DNA from: Ophiobolus disseminans
Lineage: Eukaryota; Ascomycota; Dothideomycetes; Pleosporales; Phaeosphaeriaceae
Reading direction: 5' to 3'
Assembly: GCA_010093685.1 (NCBI GenBank)
Contig: MU006237.1
Location: 776,906-840,905 of the forward strand
Length of the DNA stretch: 64,000 nucleotides
Positions within the stretch are counted from its first letter, which is position 1; each line of letters starts with the position of its first letter. Both the position numbers and the translations under genes were made by a program. The notes beneath the pieces were generated by a model. That model was not told where the DNA came from and ran no database searches. It was given only the letters and a program-made list of their open reading frames with translations. Positions 1-13,200 of this stretch are shown here, in pieces.

Positions 1-23
1 TCGTTCACGCATGCCTACGGGTT

Positions 24-64
24 GTTTTCGAAATACCAGTTACCACCTGTTTTCGGTTAGCGCA
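24..64 (+). repeat. Left terminal inverted repeat of outer element
   Basis: Begins GTTTTCGAAATACCAGTTAC and ends GGTTAGCGCA. It matches the reverse complement of 48996-49036 along 41 bases with only transition differences. Confidence 0.85.
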
Positions 65-216
65 CGAACATCAACTTTCATAGTAAACAGCTAGTATAGC
101 AATGCAGCCGCGCTTTCTGCCCTCTATAACGTCCTTGAAGCTTCAAATATTGCAGCAAGCGCCTATACTGACCTAGCCCTTAGTGTTGCAATTTTCCTTG
201 TCCGATCCCACGCGCG

Positions 217-1419
217 ATGCCTAGCACCAGCCACCGCTTGCAGCCTATTGTTCTGCAAGCTGTTCTTGATAGAATTGCTGCTCGCGATCGCGTCAGGGCC
301 ATCCACAGAGCTACTGGAGTTAGTCGTCCTACAATTTCGAAGATTAGGATGAGCCTAGAGTACTAGGGCGTACCTTACCCACCGCGCTGTGTTCGACTTA
401 GGCGGCCAGCGACGCTGCGGCAAGCGGAGCGCGATAGCTTGAAGGCATTTCTTAAGGGCAACCTAAGCGCTTACATAGAGGAGATAAGAGACTTCTTGTA
501 CGACGAGTACAACTTGCGCGTCACTATTTCGACTGTATACTAGGAGCTTAACTGCATGCAATAGTCTTGCAAAGTAGCTTCAAAGCGCGCAAAAGAATAG
601 AGCGCAGCTCTCCGCCGCCTTTACCTGTCTTAAACGGCTACACTATATACAGCGGAGCAAATCGTTGCACTAGATAAGAGCGCTTGCAATAAGCGTACTA
701 GCGACCGAAAGTATAGCTAGTCACCTATCAGACGGCTAGTGGAGTTATCGTATAGCTTCAGGCGTTCTAAGAGGTAGTCTCTATTGCCAGCTTTGACAAC
801 AGAGGGCTATATAAGCTATACAATATTTTAAGGCTCTATTACTACTTAGATCCTTAAGGGCTTTATAGAGCTTCAAGTGTTGCCTTTGTGCAATTCTTAC
901 CTGGCGAAAGCGTCTGTTATTGTGCTCGATAACGCCTCTATCTATTAATTAGAACGACTATAAATGCTGTGCGCAAGAGCAGGAGTTATTCTTAAGTATT
1001 TGCTACTATACTCACTAGATTATAATCCTATTAAGAAGACCTTCAAGCAGTTAAAAAGCTGGATAAAAAGGAACTACAGACAGGCAGAGCTCTTCACAGA
1101 CTTTAGAGTCTTCCTTAACTATGCAGTATAGCGGGTATACTGCAATACAGACTGCAGAAATATCTTTAGAAGATGCGGCTATCTCCTAGCAGAGCTGCAA
1201 TAGATTTTACGTGGTTTTGGGTTAGTAGGGAGCTATAATGCAGGTGTAGTAAGAAAGGCGACTACAACGCAATGCGCAACATGCAATCGCGATTTTAAAA
1301 TTTTAAAAAGCAAGGAGTTAATTGTTTATGTATATAAGTACTTTGTCCTGCAGTCTTATAAATACACGACAACGTAGTAGCATTGTAGGTGTAGTTATCT
1401 AAATAGAGCTCTCTTTTAA
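217..1419 (+). pseudogene. Tc1/mariner-type DDE transposase (outer element), RIP-inactivated
   Basis: One frame runs from ATG 217 to TAA 1417-1419 (about 400 codons) with no indel seen, broken by TAG codons. It starts MPSTSHRLQPIVLQ, followed by a helix-turn-helix-like region ending RATGVSRPTISKIR. DDE blocks are visible: ALDKSACNKRTSDRKY (first acidic residue), VIVLDNASI (second) and SLDYNPIKK (third, normally DYNPIE; the E is now K). The spacing of the last two fits DD34D. An unusual C-terminal tail has CATC and a later HCRC, a possible zinc-binding extension. It would cut and paste the element in the nucleus. Tc1/mariner assignment is firm; subfamily is not. Confidence 0.85.
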
Positions 1420-1499
1420 GCTATCTAAGGGGCCAAAAAAACCTTAACACTATAGCCCGCACGGGCCACTATCACGACAAACGCTCAGGCCACTGAACA

Positions 1500-1670
1500 T
1501 TAAGCATCTTCCGATTTATCTGTCGCTATGCTACTTAACTGTAACTCCACGAATTTTACTCGGATTTTCTCGTCTCTTTGCTTCTAACATTCTATACGTC
1601 TCTAGTTATGTTCTCCTAGTCCTTAGTAGTCGTTTCTCTACCTCTTTGCAAGTGTATAGAGAGTGAAGAG
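1500..1670 (-). pseudogene. C-terminal end of the outer element's accessory gene, separated by the gypsy insertion
   Basis: Read on the minus strand, this segment continues the frame that leaves 47301, in phase 0 once the gypsy and copia insertions are removed. It supplies the last 57 codons including stop TAA (1500-1502). The segment is rich in charged residues (for example QKQRDEKIRVKF) and ends near SSIATDKSEDA. Stops inside it are TAG/TAA at expected Gln codons. Confidence 0.7.
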
Positions 1671-1856
1671 TGTATTAGGCTAGCCTGCGGCTAGCGCCTA
1701 GATAAGCCTCGGCACGGAGGCCTCGGAACGCCGACTCTCCGGCAAAGGCCGGATAGCCTATCTCTTACTATATAGACCCCCGGATAGCCCCCGGAAGCAG
1801 CTATCGAATTTATCTAATTTATTCTCGCACCTACTCTTAGAGTTAGCCCCCTTACA
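1671..1856 (+). repeat. 5' LTR of gypsy G1 (186 bp)
   Basis: TGTATTAGGCTAGCC at the start and CCCCCTTACA at the end. It matches 28679-28864 over its full length with transition differences. Confidence 0.92.
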
Positions 1857-1909
1857 ATTGAATTCGATCAAAACCCTATCTAAGCTAGAAGGCTATTAGA
1901 GACCCTACG

Positions 1910-3030
1910 ATGTTAGTAATAGGTAGGTCGCTAATAGTGGACTAGTTGAAAGAAGATGCTATCTGCATAGCACTCGAAGGAGAGCCGGACAACCTTATCT
2001 TAGCTAGGCTTGTCGCCACAATAATAGGTATAACGGATAGGGAACGCAGGACTAAACACTCCCTAGTAGAGAACGCCCTTAAACAAGACCCCCGCTGGGT
2101 TTCCTAACCCTCGCTAGACAATAGCTAGCTAGGCTCTTCGAACGCACACAGAAAGCAACCTGCACTACCTGTTTATAAAGAAATAGGGCAACCTCTAGAC
2201 GCTAACGTTGTATTAGCTGCGGCACTCTTACAGCTCGAGCACTTAGAAGCGGAAAACGAGCGGCTAAGAGCGGAACGCACACCGCTAGTATTAGCAACGC
2301 TACTAACTTCCGCCTAAACAACCTACACCGCTATTCTATACCAACGTAGCGTAAGGATCCTAGATCTAGACCCTTTTAACGGCAACCGCTAGAACTACTA
2401 AAGCTTTAAACAGAATATAAGGTATAAGCTAGCGCAGGATCGAGACCTAGTGGGATAGGCGCCTAGGTACATGTTTAACCGACTTAGGGGAACAGCTGCC
2501 TAGGTTGCACTATCCTAGATAGAACGAAATCCTATAGGGACGCTAGACTAGCTCTAGAGCTTTTTAGATAAACAATTTGCTAACAAGCTATACTTAGAAA
2601 GAGCATAGAGGTGACTGTAAGTCTTTAAACAAGGCAAAACTTCGCTCTAGACCTTTAACGCTGAGTTTATGCGTCTAGCTTTTAACGCAGAAGAAGACAA
2701 CAATTATAATAACCTAAAAACTCGCTACTTAACCGCTATTTGTAGTAACTTAATAGACTGCATGATTTCCGTAGACGTACCGCCTAAATAGACGATTAAC
2801 AACCTTATGCGTTAGGTATCTGTAATTAAGGAAAACTTGTTTCGCTCTAAGCTTAGTAACCCCTATTAGAAGAGTAGAGCTTAGGCTAGTAAGCCTATAG
2901 ATTAGGAACCTAGCAAGGGTTATTTAGGTAGGGATCCCTATTAGAGAAACCGGAAGTTCGACAGCAAAGCGAAATAGGCTACTAAGGAAGAAAGAGAGAG
3001 ACGCTAGGAGAACAACTTGTATTTAAGATG
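1910..3030 (+). pseudogene. gag: Gypsy G1 gag, N-terminal part
   Basis: A frame from ATG 1910 reads through many TAG/TAA codons and encodes a retrotransposon gag-type segment, recognisable from DPFNGNR, YMFNRLRGTAA and a following region with FLDKQFANKLYLE. It ends in LYLRC, the first half of a CCHC zinc knuckle whose other half (GRLGHYVRSC) resumes at 4385 after the Tc1-like insertion. Gag would form the virus-like particle. Spaced TAG codons sit at expected Gln/Trp sites. Confidence 0.8.
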
Positions 3031-3032
3031 TA

Positions 3033-4382
3033 CAGTCACGCGTTAAAAGTTTCCGCCGCGCTAGCGACTAGCTTCCATTAACAACACGCACACCTTAACT
3101 TCAACGCGACACAACTATAGCGACGCCGCGCTAATTTAGATAAGAGTTAGATTAAAATGTGCGCAGACGTCGAAATATTAGTCCTGCTATACGCGATCAC
3201 TGCATTAGGATGCTGCAGGGTAGGATAACGGTGCAGGAAGTCGCAGTGGCTATACAGAGGTCGGAACGTGCTATCCGCGACCTACGCCTTAAGTACCGCT
3301 AAATAGGCAGCGTTTAAGACAAATCTCGCAGCGGCTAGCCACCTATTCTATCTAAGCAGCAGAAAAAAATCATCTATCGAAAAGTTCGCGTTGCTCTAAA
3401 GATAGAGTACTTATAGCTTATTAAAGAGGCTATCTTTGTAAACGCAGAGAGCACCCCTTTAAAGCTACCTAGCCGCAGCACGTTGTACTAGGTATTAAAG
3501 CAACGTAGCCTTACTAATCACAAGACAAAGAAGCGACTAAAGTTTACCTATGCGCATGCCTCGCTGCGCTTAAAGTTTGCTAGGGAGTACTAATATTTTG
3601 CATAGGTGCGGCGCACGCTTAAGTTCTTAGACGAGTGCTCTGTTTAGAAGGGATCTAGTGCTAACTAGAAGTAGTGCTTTCGCTATCCTTAGGAGAAATA
3701 GAAGCCTAAGATGCTAGATCCTACTAGTATAAGTCGTAAGCTAGCATAGATAGTGTAGGCGTGTGTGTGGCTTAACGAAGGCGGCCGCGCGCGGAGGAGC
3801 AAGCTAGTTATAATAGAGCGCGATCCTAATGCTTAAAAGCGTAGCTACCCTACCTAAAGTTACATTAAGGCGTTGACAAAAGGTCTCCTCCTACATTAGC
3901 GTCGTTTCTAGCTGTTTATGCAGGATAACGCGGGCATACACCGCTTAAGAGCAGTAGCTGCTTTCTATCGTAAGCACTACATTAACTGCATTAAATAGCT
4001 AGCACACTCACTAGATCTCAACCTAATTAAACACCTTTAGTAGGTGCTTAAGCAACGCATGTACAAGCTTTACCTATAATACAACAACTATAGCTAGGTA
4101 CAAGAGGAATAGGATAGGTTTTGTAAGGCATTAAAAGAGTGCTAGCGCAGTATACTAACAAAGCTAATCAAGCGACTTATTATGTTAATGCCACGACGCC
4201 TCGCTGCTATACGCAAAGCGCGAGGGTAGCAAACAAAATATTAGATTAATGCGACACTAAAACACCAAAAATTATTAAAATTGGATATAGTTAGCAGTAT
4301 TTACAGCCTCGTGAAGTCAAGGGTAAGGATGTTGATTTTGCGCTAGTGTAGCTTAGCGGCGGAAACTTTTAACCTAGTACTG
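3033..4382 (+). mobile_element. Tc1/mariner-like element inserted in the G1 zinc knuckle
   Basis: A 1,350-bp element flanked by TA at 3031-3032 and 4383-4384. The TIR starts CAGT and includes GTTAAAAGTTTCCGCCGC, mirrored at 4350-4382. It encodes one transposase (3210-4244). The insertion splits the two halves of the G1 gag CCHC finger. Confidence 0.92.
3210..4244 (+). pseudogene. Tc1-like transposase, RIP-inactivated
   Basis: Frame 3210 to TAG 4242-4244 (345 codons) is uninterrupted by indels; only TAG/TAA codons break it. It starts MLQGRITVQEVAVAIQRSER, a paired-like helix-turn-helix. Tc1 catalytic blocks follow: FLDECSV, then FMQDNAGIHR, then AHSLDLNLIKHL (normally DLNPIEHLW; the P and E positions are changed). 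C-terminal basic region RRLAAIRKARG. The true start could lie slightly upstream. Confidence 0.88.
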
Positions 4383-4384
4383 TA

Positions 4385-4611
4385 GTAGGTTAGGCCACTA
4401 TGTACGCAGCTGTAAGCTATCGCTACCTAATAAACTAGCAAAGGCAGCAGTAGTCTCTCTAGATAAGGAAGACAAAAGTCGCATTTAAGAGTTCTCTAAT
4501 TTAGAAAACTAGATACTCCTGCCTAAAGGCGCGGACAGGAGTATAAAGAACTAGAGTAGAAGAAAGAATTCCTTAAGTTCTAATAGATATAGCTAGATAG
4601 TAGACCTATTA
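4385..4611 (+). pseudogene. gag: Gypsy G1 gag, C-terminal part after the Tc1 insertion
   Basis: Begins with the second half of the zinc knuckle (GRLGHYVRSCK) and continues with the charged LDKEDKSR region until the copia insertion. TAG codons interrupt it. Confidence 0.7.
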
Positions 4612-4616
4612 CTGTA

Positions 4617-4778
4617 TATTAGCCTAGCACCTTAGTTTACATAGTACACTGTAGACTGCATCTCTACGTAACTCTTAGTTACTAGCTTACTTATTATGTT
4701 GTGTATATAATCGCTCTATGTAGCTCTCTTAATACAATAACCTTCTTCTTACTTTTGCTCTATCTTCTATATCCAACA
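4617..4778 (+). repeat. 5' LTR of copia D
   Basis: 162 bp, TATTAGCCTAGCACC...ATCCAACA; pairs with 9845-10006 with transition differences. Confidence 0.9.
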
Positions 4779-5017
4779 GTTATAAGCCCGGTATCCCTGC
4801 ACTACGCTGCAATACTTAAATAAGATTGTTCACTCTTTCCTATTGCAACACACGTTATACACGTTGTCTCTGTAATTATCTAGAACGCTATTTTGCGAGC
4901 TAGTTATTGCCGCATTACATTATCTTCCTTAAGATCATTTCTTACACCTATTAAGGCTACGCCTTTAATTATTTCTCTGCCGACTAGCAAGGCAGCTCTT
5001 TTCTAGCTATTATAGCA

Positions 5018-8000
5018 TCCTTAAGCATGTTTAATAATTATGTTATCACGCGCGCTTTAATTATTCTTAAGAAACAGAGCGACTAGAAGCTCTAGTACTT
5101 AATAAAGAAGCAGTATGCCACCGTTAAGGGCGTGTAGGAATATTGCGACCCTTCTACTACAACAGCACCTCTAACAATTAACGATAAGCCTTTAGATAAA
5201 GCCTTAGAAGGCAAGTGGAGGAAGTAGGAGATCAAGACAAATGCCTAAAGGGCTACACTTAAGGTTATTAGCGAGGTCAACCTTAAGATTATAAGGATAG
5301 TAGCTCGCTTAAAGCTACACCTTATCACTAAACTAGACCTAGACGTGCGTCTACGTCTTAAGACTCTCTAGGACCACTTCAAGATCACTAGTCAACAGCA
5401 AGTTCTAGAGCTCTCTATGCTGTACACGAATGTGCAGCTAAAACCTAAGAACTAGAGTACTAACACCTAGTTAAATGAATATTCGCGCATTACATCACTC
5501 TGCACGGCAGAGGACATAGCAGAAATAAAGGGTACCCGCCTATAGTGGACCTTTATTAAAGCTGTCTAAGCGCATAGAGATGCTAACTAGTCTAGCTAAC
5601 ATTTTGCAGTTATAATTAGCTGTGAGGAGGACGTTAAGGATCCTCTAACACTAGAAGGATTGATCAACCGCTATCGCCGGTAGATCTCCACAAAACAGCT
5701 CTACACTAAGACACTTAGTAGTTTTGCAACCTAGGATGTCACACTACCTACACCGCCTTCTCTTGCTGTTGCTAAATTAAGGCTAAATAAAGCAAAATGT
5801 CTATGTGGCTTTTTCTATAGCATCTTGAAGTGCTACACCTTAAATCCAAAGGGACGTCTAGAGGGCATTAAGCTAAGTTAGATAGGCACACGCAATTGCC
5901 TTTATGCATTTAAGAATTCTAAGGTCTTAAAGAAAACAAGGAAGCTGTACAAGGATAATAACATTGCATGGATATTTAATGTGTCTAAGGCTTCCGCAGC
6001 AGCCGAGAAACAGGCCGAAGGATTAAACTAACCCCGCTCTCCAAATCAGGAGCGCTAGCCTAACGCAGACCGGATTAATAATGCAGATATAGGTAGAGAC
6101 TACTACGCAAACAGTGCGTTTTACACCGCTTAGGTTGCTGCTCTAGCTAGCAGTACACTTATAGATCGATGGATAGTTGATCCTAGATCTAATGTCTACA
6201 TCTGCAACTCTACCTACTTTAATTAGGTTAAGACTGCAGACGCTAAACCCGCTAACGTTGTCTTTGCAGGCACTGCCTCGCACTAAGTACATGCCTAGAG
6301 AAAGGTAATAGTTAACGTTAAGCGCGGAAGTATAAGAAAGAACATACTGCTCACACATGTGGCATATGTGCTAGGATTTCTTATAAAAATCTTTGCTCTT
6401 AGGCGCTGCTAGCACTTAGGCATCTATTTTAACTTAGGCCGCAACATCCTGTACAAGGACAAGGTCTCTAGCGTTGTTGCTAACCTTGCCTACAGCTATA
6501 GGCACTAGTTGCTAGACGCTAAGAAGGCTAAAGCCGATCGCCTACCTTAACACAAGCTTCTCAGTATAGCCACAAAGTCTAGCTAGAAGAAGTTACCTTA
6601 AATAGTTACTGCTATGCGAGCATATTAGCTGCTTAGACACCTAAGCTATTAGGCTATTAAGCACCTTTAAGACTTAACTACTAGTCTTAACGTAGGCACA
6701 CATAGCAATAGACAACAGTGGAATAATAATTGCATCCCTTGCATCTAGGGCAAGATAAAGGAAGATATTAGCCGCCGTCCTAGAGCTAACAAGGCTTGCC
6801 GCCTATTCTACTGTATTATTGTTAATATTATCTAACTCTAGAAGCATAGTAAAGCATGCTACAATAGTAATGTATAGGCACTGCATGCAGTATGTAAGTA
6901 CACAAAGCTCTATAAGATATGTACTCTTAAGAACTAACAGAAGGCTACTGTTATTCCTGCAATTACACGCCTAGTTAACAAGATCGAGCGTGTATATAGC
7001 TACTAAGTAGCTATAGTCTTTATGGATAGAGACGTTAGATATAGACGAGCTGATGCTAACTTAGGCTCTTCTGCTAAGGAAGTCCTGACATCAGCTAGCA
7101 TTAAGGTCGAAGTTAGATCGCTAGACACTTCTGTACAGCTAGGGGGTGCAGAACGAGCTAGAGCTCTTATTGTTATAGTTGCTAGAGTCCTTCGAATCTA
7201 TGCTAGTCTACCTAAGACCTTAGCTAATAAGCTAGTCTGCACCGCAGCTAGGCTACTCAACATTACGCCTACAAGATCTATTAACTAGTATACACTACAT
7301 AAGATAGTTACTAGCGTACGTCTAGACCTCTCCTAACTCCACGCTATTAGAAGCCGTAGATTTGTGCTAAACAAGCACCTTCTAAGAGGAGATAAGCTTA
7401 AAGACTGCACCTTTAAGGGCTTCCTTCTAGGATATAATGCCTTAAACATCTATCGAGTATAGCTGCTAGCCACTAATCGTGTTATCCGCGTACGTAATAT
7501 ACGTTTTATTAATGAGCTTTATAAGAACAAGCCGTCTACTCTACTAGCAGTACCTTACATTATTAAGACTGCACATATTCCTAAGGAGAAACACGATAGT
7601 AATACTATTGTAGTTGCGCAGCTAATGCAATAGCGATAAACTACTCCTCCTCCGCTGCAAAAGCAGGTCCAACAACTGCCTACGCTAATAACTACTGCTC
7701 GCAGCACACCTACTCTGTTTAAGACACATACTCGAAGCCCCTCTCCCGACCTAGTAGAACAACAGCTATTGCAGGAGTCCTCTACTTTAAGAACCTCTTA
7801 GCATACAACACCTAGAGGGTAGAACTTTAATAATGCCACTAATAAGAACAACACAGTTAGAGTAGCTATACTAATAAGTGAGCTAAGCACGCATTAGCAA
7901 TACATCCCAGATCGACGTTAGAACAACGCTCCGCAACGACGAGATCTAGATCTCTCCTAGGACAACATCATTACTAGCAGACGCCGCCGCTATGCCCACT

Positions 8001-9765
8001 TTATTGAGGCTAGTCCTTTAACAAAGTACTATGCATTTGCTGCTACAATTGCACAAGCACATGAGGCTACTACTCTTGCCTTACAATCTAGGATAAAGCA
8101 TAATTCTACACGCATCTATCGCGATAACCTACCTTCTCTACTACGTTACTAGAAGGAGCTCAAGAATCACCTATATAGGAAGCATTTTAAAGCTGCTGCT
8201 TACACTAAGTTCAATAACTGCTAGAACAAGAGCACCTTTGCTAAGCTAGATATTACAGCCTTATACATTAATAATGCTGTACCTTTAATATAGGTATTTA
8301 CCTACAAGTTTAATAAGGATAGTTATCTACTTAAGCACAAGGCCCGCCTTATTGTCCGTAGAGATCTACAAGAGCAGTATAGCGACACATACGCAGCTAC
8401 TCTTGCTGCACGCCTCTTCTAAGCTCTTATAGCGCTTGCATGTGCGTTTAACCTAAAGGCTATGCAATACGATGTGCTAAATGCCTTCCTTAATACTCCT
8501 CTAGATCGCACTCTCTATGTAAGAACACCAGATAGCTAGCTCCTTCGACTTCTACGCGCTCTCTACGGCCTAAAAGAAGCTCTACGCCTATAGGCTATGC
8601 ACTTCCAGGAGTCACTGCGTAGGCTTAGCCTACATCCTGTCTATAGATTTCTATGCCTTTAGATAAATAACAGAGTTATCCTCTTTTTCTACGTGGATGA
8701 TATTATTATCCTCTATCACCTAGACTATTAGGAGGATTTTAATAAGCTTGAACAACAGCTTATCAAGCTCTACAATCTCCGCTAGATTGGACATATTAAG
8801 TAGTTCCTTAGTATCTAAGTTAAGCGCAATCTTGCTAGCCGCTAGCTCTATCTTATCTAGGACGTATTTATCAACAAGGTCTGCACTTAGTTTAATCTTA
8901 TTCGCGCTAATAGAAAATACCTATCTGCACCTCTCTTATCCACCTTAAGGATGCTACTCTTTAAAGGTATTTTAGAGCCTTTAAACACCAAGAATTACTA
9001 GCGCCTAGTAGGCAACCTAGCCTACATTAAGGTTATAACACGACCTAACGTTGCACACGCTCACTTAATCCTTGCAAGGTTTCTTATAAATCCTAGACTA
9101 ATCTACCTCTCTAAAATCAAGCACGTGTGGCAATACCTGTACGGTACTAGATACCTTGCTATTAGTGCTCGAGGGGGTAAGCCTACTTAGACCTATGCCA
9201 CCAAGATTGACTTAACAACTCCAACTCCTACCTTCTTTAGAGCTGCTAACGCATTATTTAGAGATAATGTTAAGACTCGTCGATTATCTACTAGATACAT
9301 CTTTATACTCTATAGTATACCTATTAACTAGAAAGCTACTGTGCTGCGATCCGTCACGCGATCCACCACTAAGGCAGAGCTATATGCACTCTCTGCTGCT
9401 AGTGTTGAGTCTTAATACTAGAACCGCTTTTTCCACAATATTAGCTTTATACTTTACACTAAGAAGGCTCTCTAGTGTAACAATGCTTAGACTATACGCC
9501 TTGTTAAAGGCAACGCTAATCGCATCTAAACAAAGCTTCGCTATGTTAATATCTATTAAATGTGGCTTCGCTAGGAAGTAGATGCTAGAAGAATCACTAT
9601 TAAGTGGAAGCCTACTACTAACATGCCTGCTAATGGCTTCACAAAGCTGCTTCCTCGACAGAAGCATAAGAACTTTATACGCTAGCTTAGCTTAAAGGAC
9701 ATCTATTATCTTATTGTTAAGAACTCTTCTTATCCTGTACCCCTTAGTCAATTAGACTAGCTGCA
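5018..9765 (+). pseudogene. Copia D gag-pol polyprotein, RIP-inactivated
   Basis: Extent is approximate. Visible in order: gag; a degenerate Cys motif CLCGFFYSILKC near 5800; a protease-like WIVDPRSN near 6170 (normally D-S/T-G); a gag-pre-integrase and integrase core around 6500-7300, with an open stretch at 7022-7288; RT with KARLIV, MQYDVLNAFLNT, LYGLKEALR and the intact catalytic FFYVDDIIILY near 8680-8710; RNase H with STTKAELYALS near 9370 and the terminal ANGFTKLLPRQ near 9640. TAG and TAA replace Gln/Trp throughout. It would encode the complete replication machinery of a copia element. Confidence 0.85.
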
Positions 9766-9844
9766 CTTTGCTAGATACATTTTACTCTCTTTACATTGTT
9801 GCTATTTGTAAGGTTTCTATCTAATATAGATACCTTAGGGGGTG

Positions 9845-10006
9845 TATTAGCCTAGCACCTTAGTTCACATAATACACTATAGACTGCATCTCTACGTGAC
9901 TCTTAGTCACTAGCTTACTTATTATGTTGTGTATATAATCGCTCTATGTAGCTCTCTTAATACAACAACCTTCTTCTTACTTTTGCCCTGTCTCCTACAT
10001 CCGACA
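9845..10006 (+). repeat. 3' LTR of copia D
   Basis: 162 bp, TATTAGCCTAGCACC...ATCCGACA, followed by the target copy CTGTA. Confidence 0.9.
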
Positions 10007-10011
10007 CTGTA

Positions 10012-10264
10012 CATTCCCTTGTTAATGAAATTGCTATTGCTTTAACACTAATTAACACAGGATACTTAATGTACAGTATCGTATCCGCTAAGTTCGTAAG
10101 GAAACACACTCTAAAGCGCACCCTAATTATACCTAGGCGGATGCTAGGTATTAGAGAGACTACGACCTAGATAAGAACAGTAGTTAAAATACGCCTTAAT
10201 GTAGAGGGACACGAGGAAAGTATATAGGTATACGAGTTAGATAGAGACGACTTGTACAACCTAA
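10012..10264 (+). pseudogene. Gypsy G1 protease region
   Basis: After copia D the G1 frame resumes. The segment carries a retropepsin-like pattern: a catalytic D-S/T-G that now reads near LINTGYL, followed by SAKFVRKHTLKR. It is cut again by the MULE at 10273. Assignment rests on position between gag and RT plus this weak motif. Confidence 0.6.
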
Positions 10265-10272
10265 TACTTAGA

Positions 10273-13200
10273 GGTGAATGTTATTCGGTGCTAACATTCT
10301 GGCTATTCGGTGCCAACATCGGTCTCTTAAGGTTTGGAGCTAGTCTGCGGGCCGCGCCTTGCCCCGCGCCTTTAAGGCCAATAGGAGCCTTAGGAGGATA
10401 GACCCTATCGATCCCTTAAACCTTATTTAAACGTTGTTGTACCTCTGCAATATCTGCAGCTTGTTCAGCGTTAAAAGCCGTTCTAAAGGCCAAAATATCA
10501 TTCCTGCAGCGTTCTCTAAAGCTTTGTCGGCGTACTGCAAAAAGTTACCGACGTTAGCGCCTAAGGTCACCCCACTAAATCAGCCACACCCTCTATACAC
10601 CCTATAACAAATTGCGCTATGCAGTCGCAATTAATCTAAACCTTAGGATTAGGTAATTAGGCTATAAGAAATCGATCTCTAGTGCTTACAGCCTTATACA
10701 ACTATTGTAGCAATTGTTGTTATAGTGTTAGCAGATTGCGGAGTTCCTTAGGGGTGCTAGCCGCTAAGCGCGCATCCGCCGCATTACTAGCTATATATGC
10801 GCCTTATCCTTCACGCGTTACAAAACACCTTAACTTTGCCTAAACCTACCTAAAATTGCTTAGAATAGAGGAATCTCTTAAGGAAGACGCTATATTCGTA
10901 TGTGACGGCAACTGCACGAAACATAAGCACTACTTTAACCCTAGCAACCTAACAGAATAATTTAGTCCTTGCATAACGTACCCTACGGGCTACGTGTGTA
11001 AGGACTATTACGAGGTAGTAGAGAACACTAATATTAATCTGCGTGATAGCAAAGCTAGGTTCGCGGTGTTAATCTATTAGGTTAATAAGCTGCGTGTATT
11101 ACAGCGAAATCTAGACTTTACTCCTTACAAAATTACCCTCCGCTACGCCTATAGGAGATCTTACAAGAATACGTTAAAGGGCAAGGACTATAGTAGAAGA
11201 GAAGAAGGCACCTGCATAAAGCTATGCCTATTTAGGGCGGTGCTTTAGCACAGAGGAGATAAAGAATAGGAGTTTAAACTTAAGGTCTTCTATCACAATC
11301 ACAAGCTATCTAGTAGCCTTAGCCTTCTATAGTTTAGAACTACTAATCGCGATAATATCTACACTCGTATTGTTAAGAACGGTGTACGTTACAGCACTAG
11401 CTAAAGCGTTGTTTACGCTAAGCTAATTAATCATAGATATTATATTACTCTTCGCAACGTTGTTAACGACATGCAGAAGTGTCGCGTTAATAAGATTAGG
11501 GGAAGATCAAAGATCTAAGCACTGTAGGATAAGCTACAAAAGGACTCTAGGAGCACCGAACTAGATACCTTATTCCCTTATGCAGATAATAGCGAGCCTA
11601 TTAAGTACTTTGCAGCCTAGCGCGCAGATAAGCAAGAACGCCTTCACGCTCTCTTCTAGTCCTACCTATACTCTATTGCTACCCTTAGGGAGCATCCTAA
11701 CGTTGTTATGCTTAACTGTACGTACAAAACAAATAAGTTTAATATGCTCTTTCTGCATATTGTGAGTATCACAAGCATAAATAAGACCTACGATATTGCC
11801 TTCTGCCTCCTCGCAAATAAAGAAGAGGACTCCTATAACTTTTCAATAGATTGCCTTAAGAAGCTATATAAGCATGTAAAAGTAAGCCCCTAGGTCTTTA
11901 TTACGGATCACGAAGTAGCTCTTAAAAACTAGCTTAATGCCTACTTTCTAAAGGTACCTTAGCGCGCTTGTTTGTAGCACCTAATAAACAACTTAGAGGT
12001 GAAAGTACTTAAAGTATAGGGCGAGAACAAGGCACCTGCTAGTTACGAGGATAAGTACAAGGACCTTAAGGATAAGTTCCTTCTCCGCTTTCTTAGTATT
12101 ATTAATGCTACTAATTAGAGCGTGTTTAAGATGCTGTACAAGAAGCTAAAGGACGACTATACAGCAATACTAGGCATTCTCTTATATATTAAAGAGACTA
12201 TAATGCCTAATTAACACGAATAGGCGGAGTATATCTGCAAGTTTATGCTCTGTTTTGGCTAACGCACTACCTCGCGCCTTAAAGCTTCCTATAGCAGATT
12301 AAAGCGCGCTCTTTTAAATAGATTAGGAGAGCTATATAACATAGTAAAGGATATCTATTAGCTTATCCGCCGTTAGCGCAACAAGCACAAGGCTAAGCTT
12401 AATTTAGCGGAGAACCGAATTAGTACTATGCCCAATTAGCTGCTATTCTCGAAATGCTACTCTCTAGTTACTCCTGTTAGCCTCGAGCATCTCCGCAATT
12501 AGGTCGCCTTAGCTAAGGATCCAGCATTTGTACTAGGTACTTGCTCTAGTGCTTTTAGACTTGCTTTCGATCTCCCCTGCAAGCACTGTATACACTAGTG
12601 GCTATCAAAAGATCCTAAGTTTGTGCTGGATCTATAGAAACACGTAGGTAATTACTAGCATTTCTACCTAACTCGTTAACTAGATAATTAACCTAATTAC
12701 AACTTTGCAACCAAAAACCTAGTTAAAGCTAAGGCTAAAGGCTATCTAAAAGGCGCAAAGGGCAAAGGCAAAGCAGAAGCAGATCTAGATAATAACTTTA
12801 CTCCTACTCCGCGAGAAGCTACTCGTTTAGAGCATGCCTAGAGCTCCTAGAAATCCTAGAAGTCTAATAAGCGCAAGGCTACAGATAACACTACACCTTT
12901 ATAGTTTAGTTTATATGTAAAGGAGCAGAATAAGCGTACAAAAGCGCTTAAAAAAGAGCTATTCTAGCTCCGCAAGGGCGTCTAATTAATGCTAGTTAAT
13001 CTAGTAGAGATTAGTGAGTTAGAGGATAAGAAGCAGTAGGAGGATAATAAGCCATTCCGCCTACCTAGCCACAAGCTAGAGGGCATTGAAATCCGTAGCC
13101 TATCGCCTCCCCTAAAGAAGAAAGCGCGCTCTCAAAATAGGCCGCCTCCTCTGCTGCGCTTACCTAAAAAGCGCAGTCGACCTAAGGCAGCAGATGTGGC

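Larger units (their letters stand above)
4617..10006 (+). mobile_element. Ty1/copia element (family D), nested in G1
   Basis: LTRs of 162 bp at 4617-4778 and 9845-10006 are flanked by identical 5-bp duplications CTGTA (4612-4616, 10007-10011). The first LTR bases are TATTAGCC, the RIP form of TGTTAGC seen in the related copy at 49840. A polypurine tract (CTTAGGGGGTG) precedes the 3' LTR. Total 5,390 bp with complete copia order gag-protease-integrase-RT-RNase H, heavily mutated. Confidence 0.92.

Noticed and set aside
9380..9667. 95-codon minus-strand open frame
   Set aside because: Lies opposite copia D RNase H; the similar plus-strand frame at 50009-50284 is likewise opposite copia 8 RNase H. 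Both are shadows of pol.
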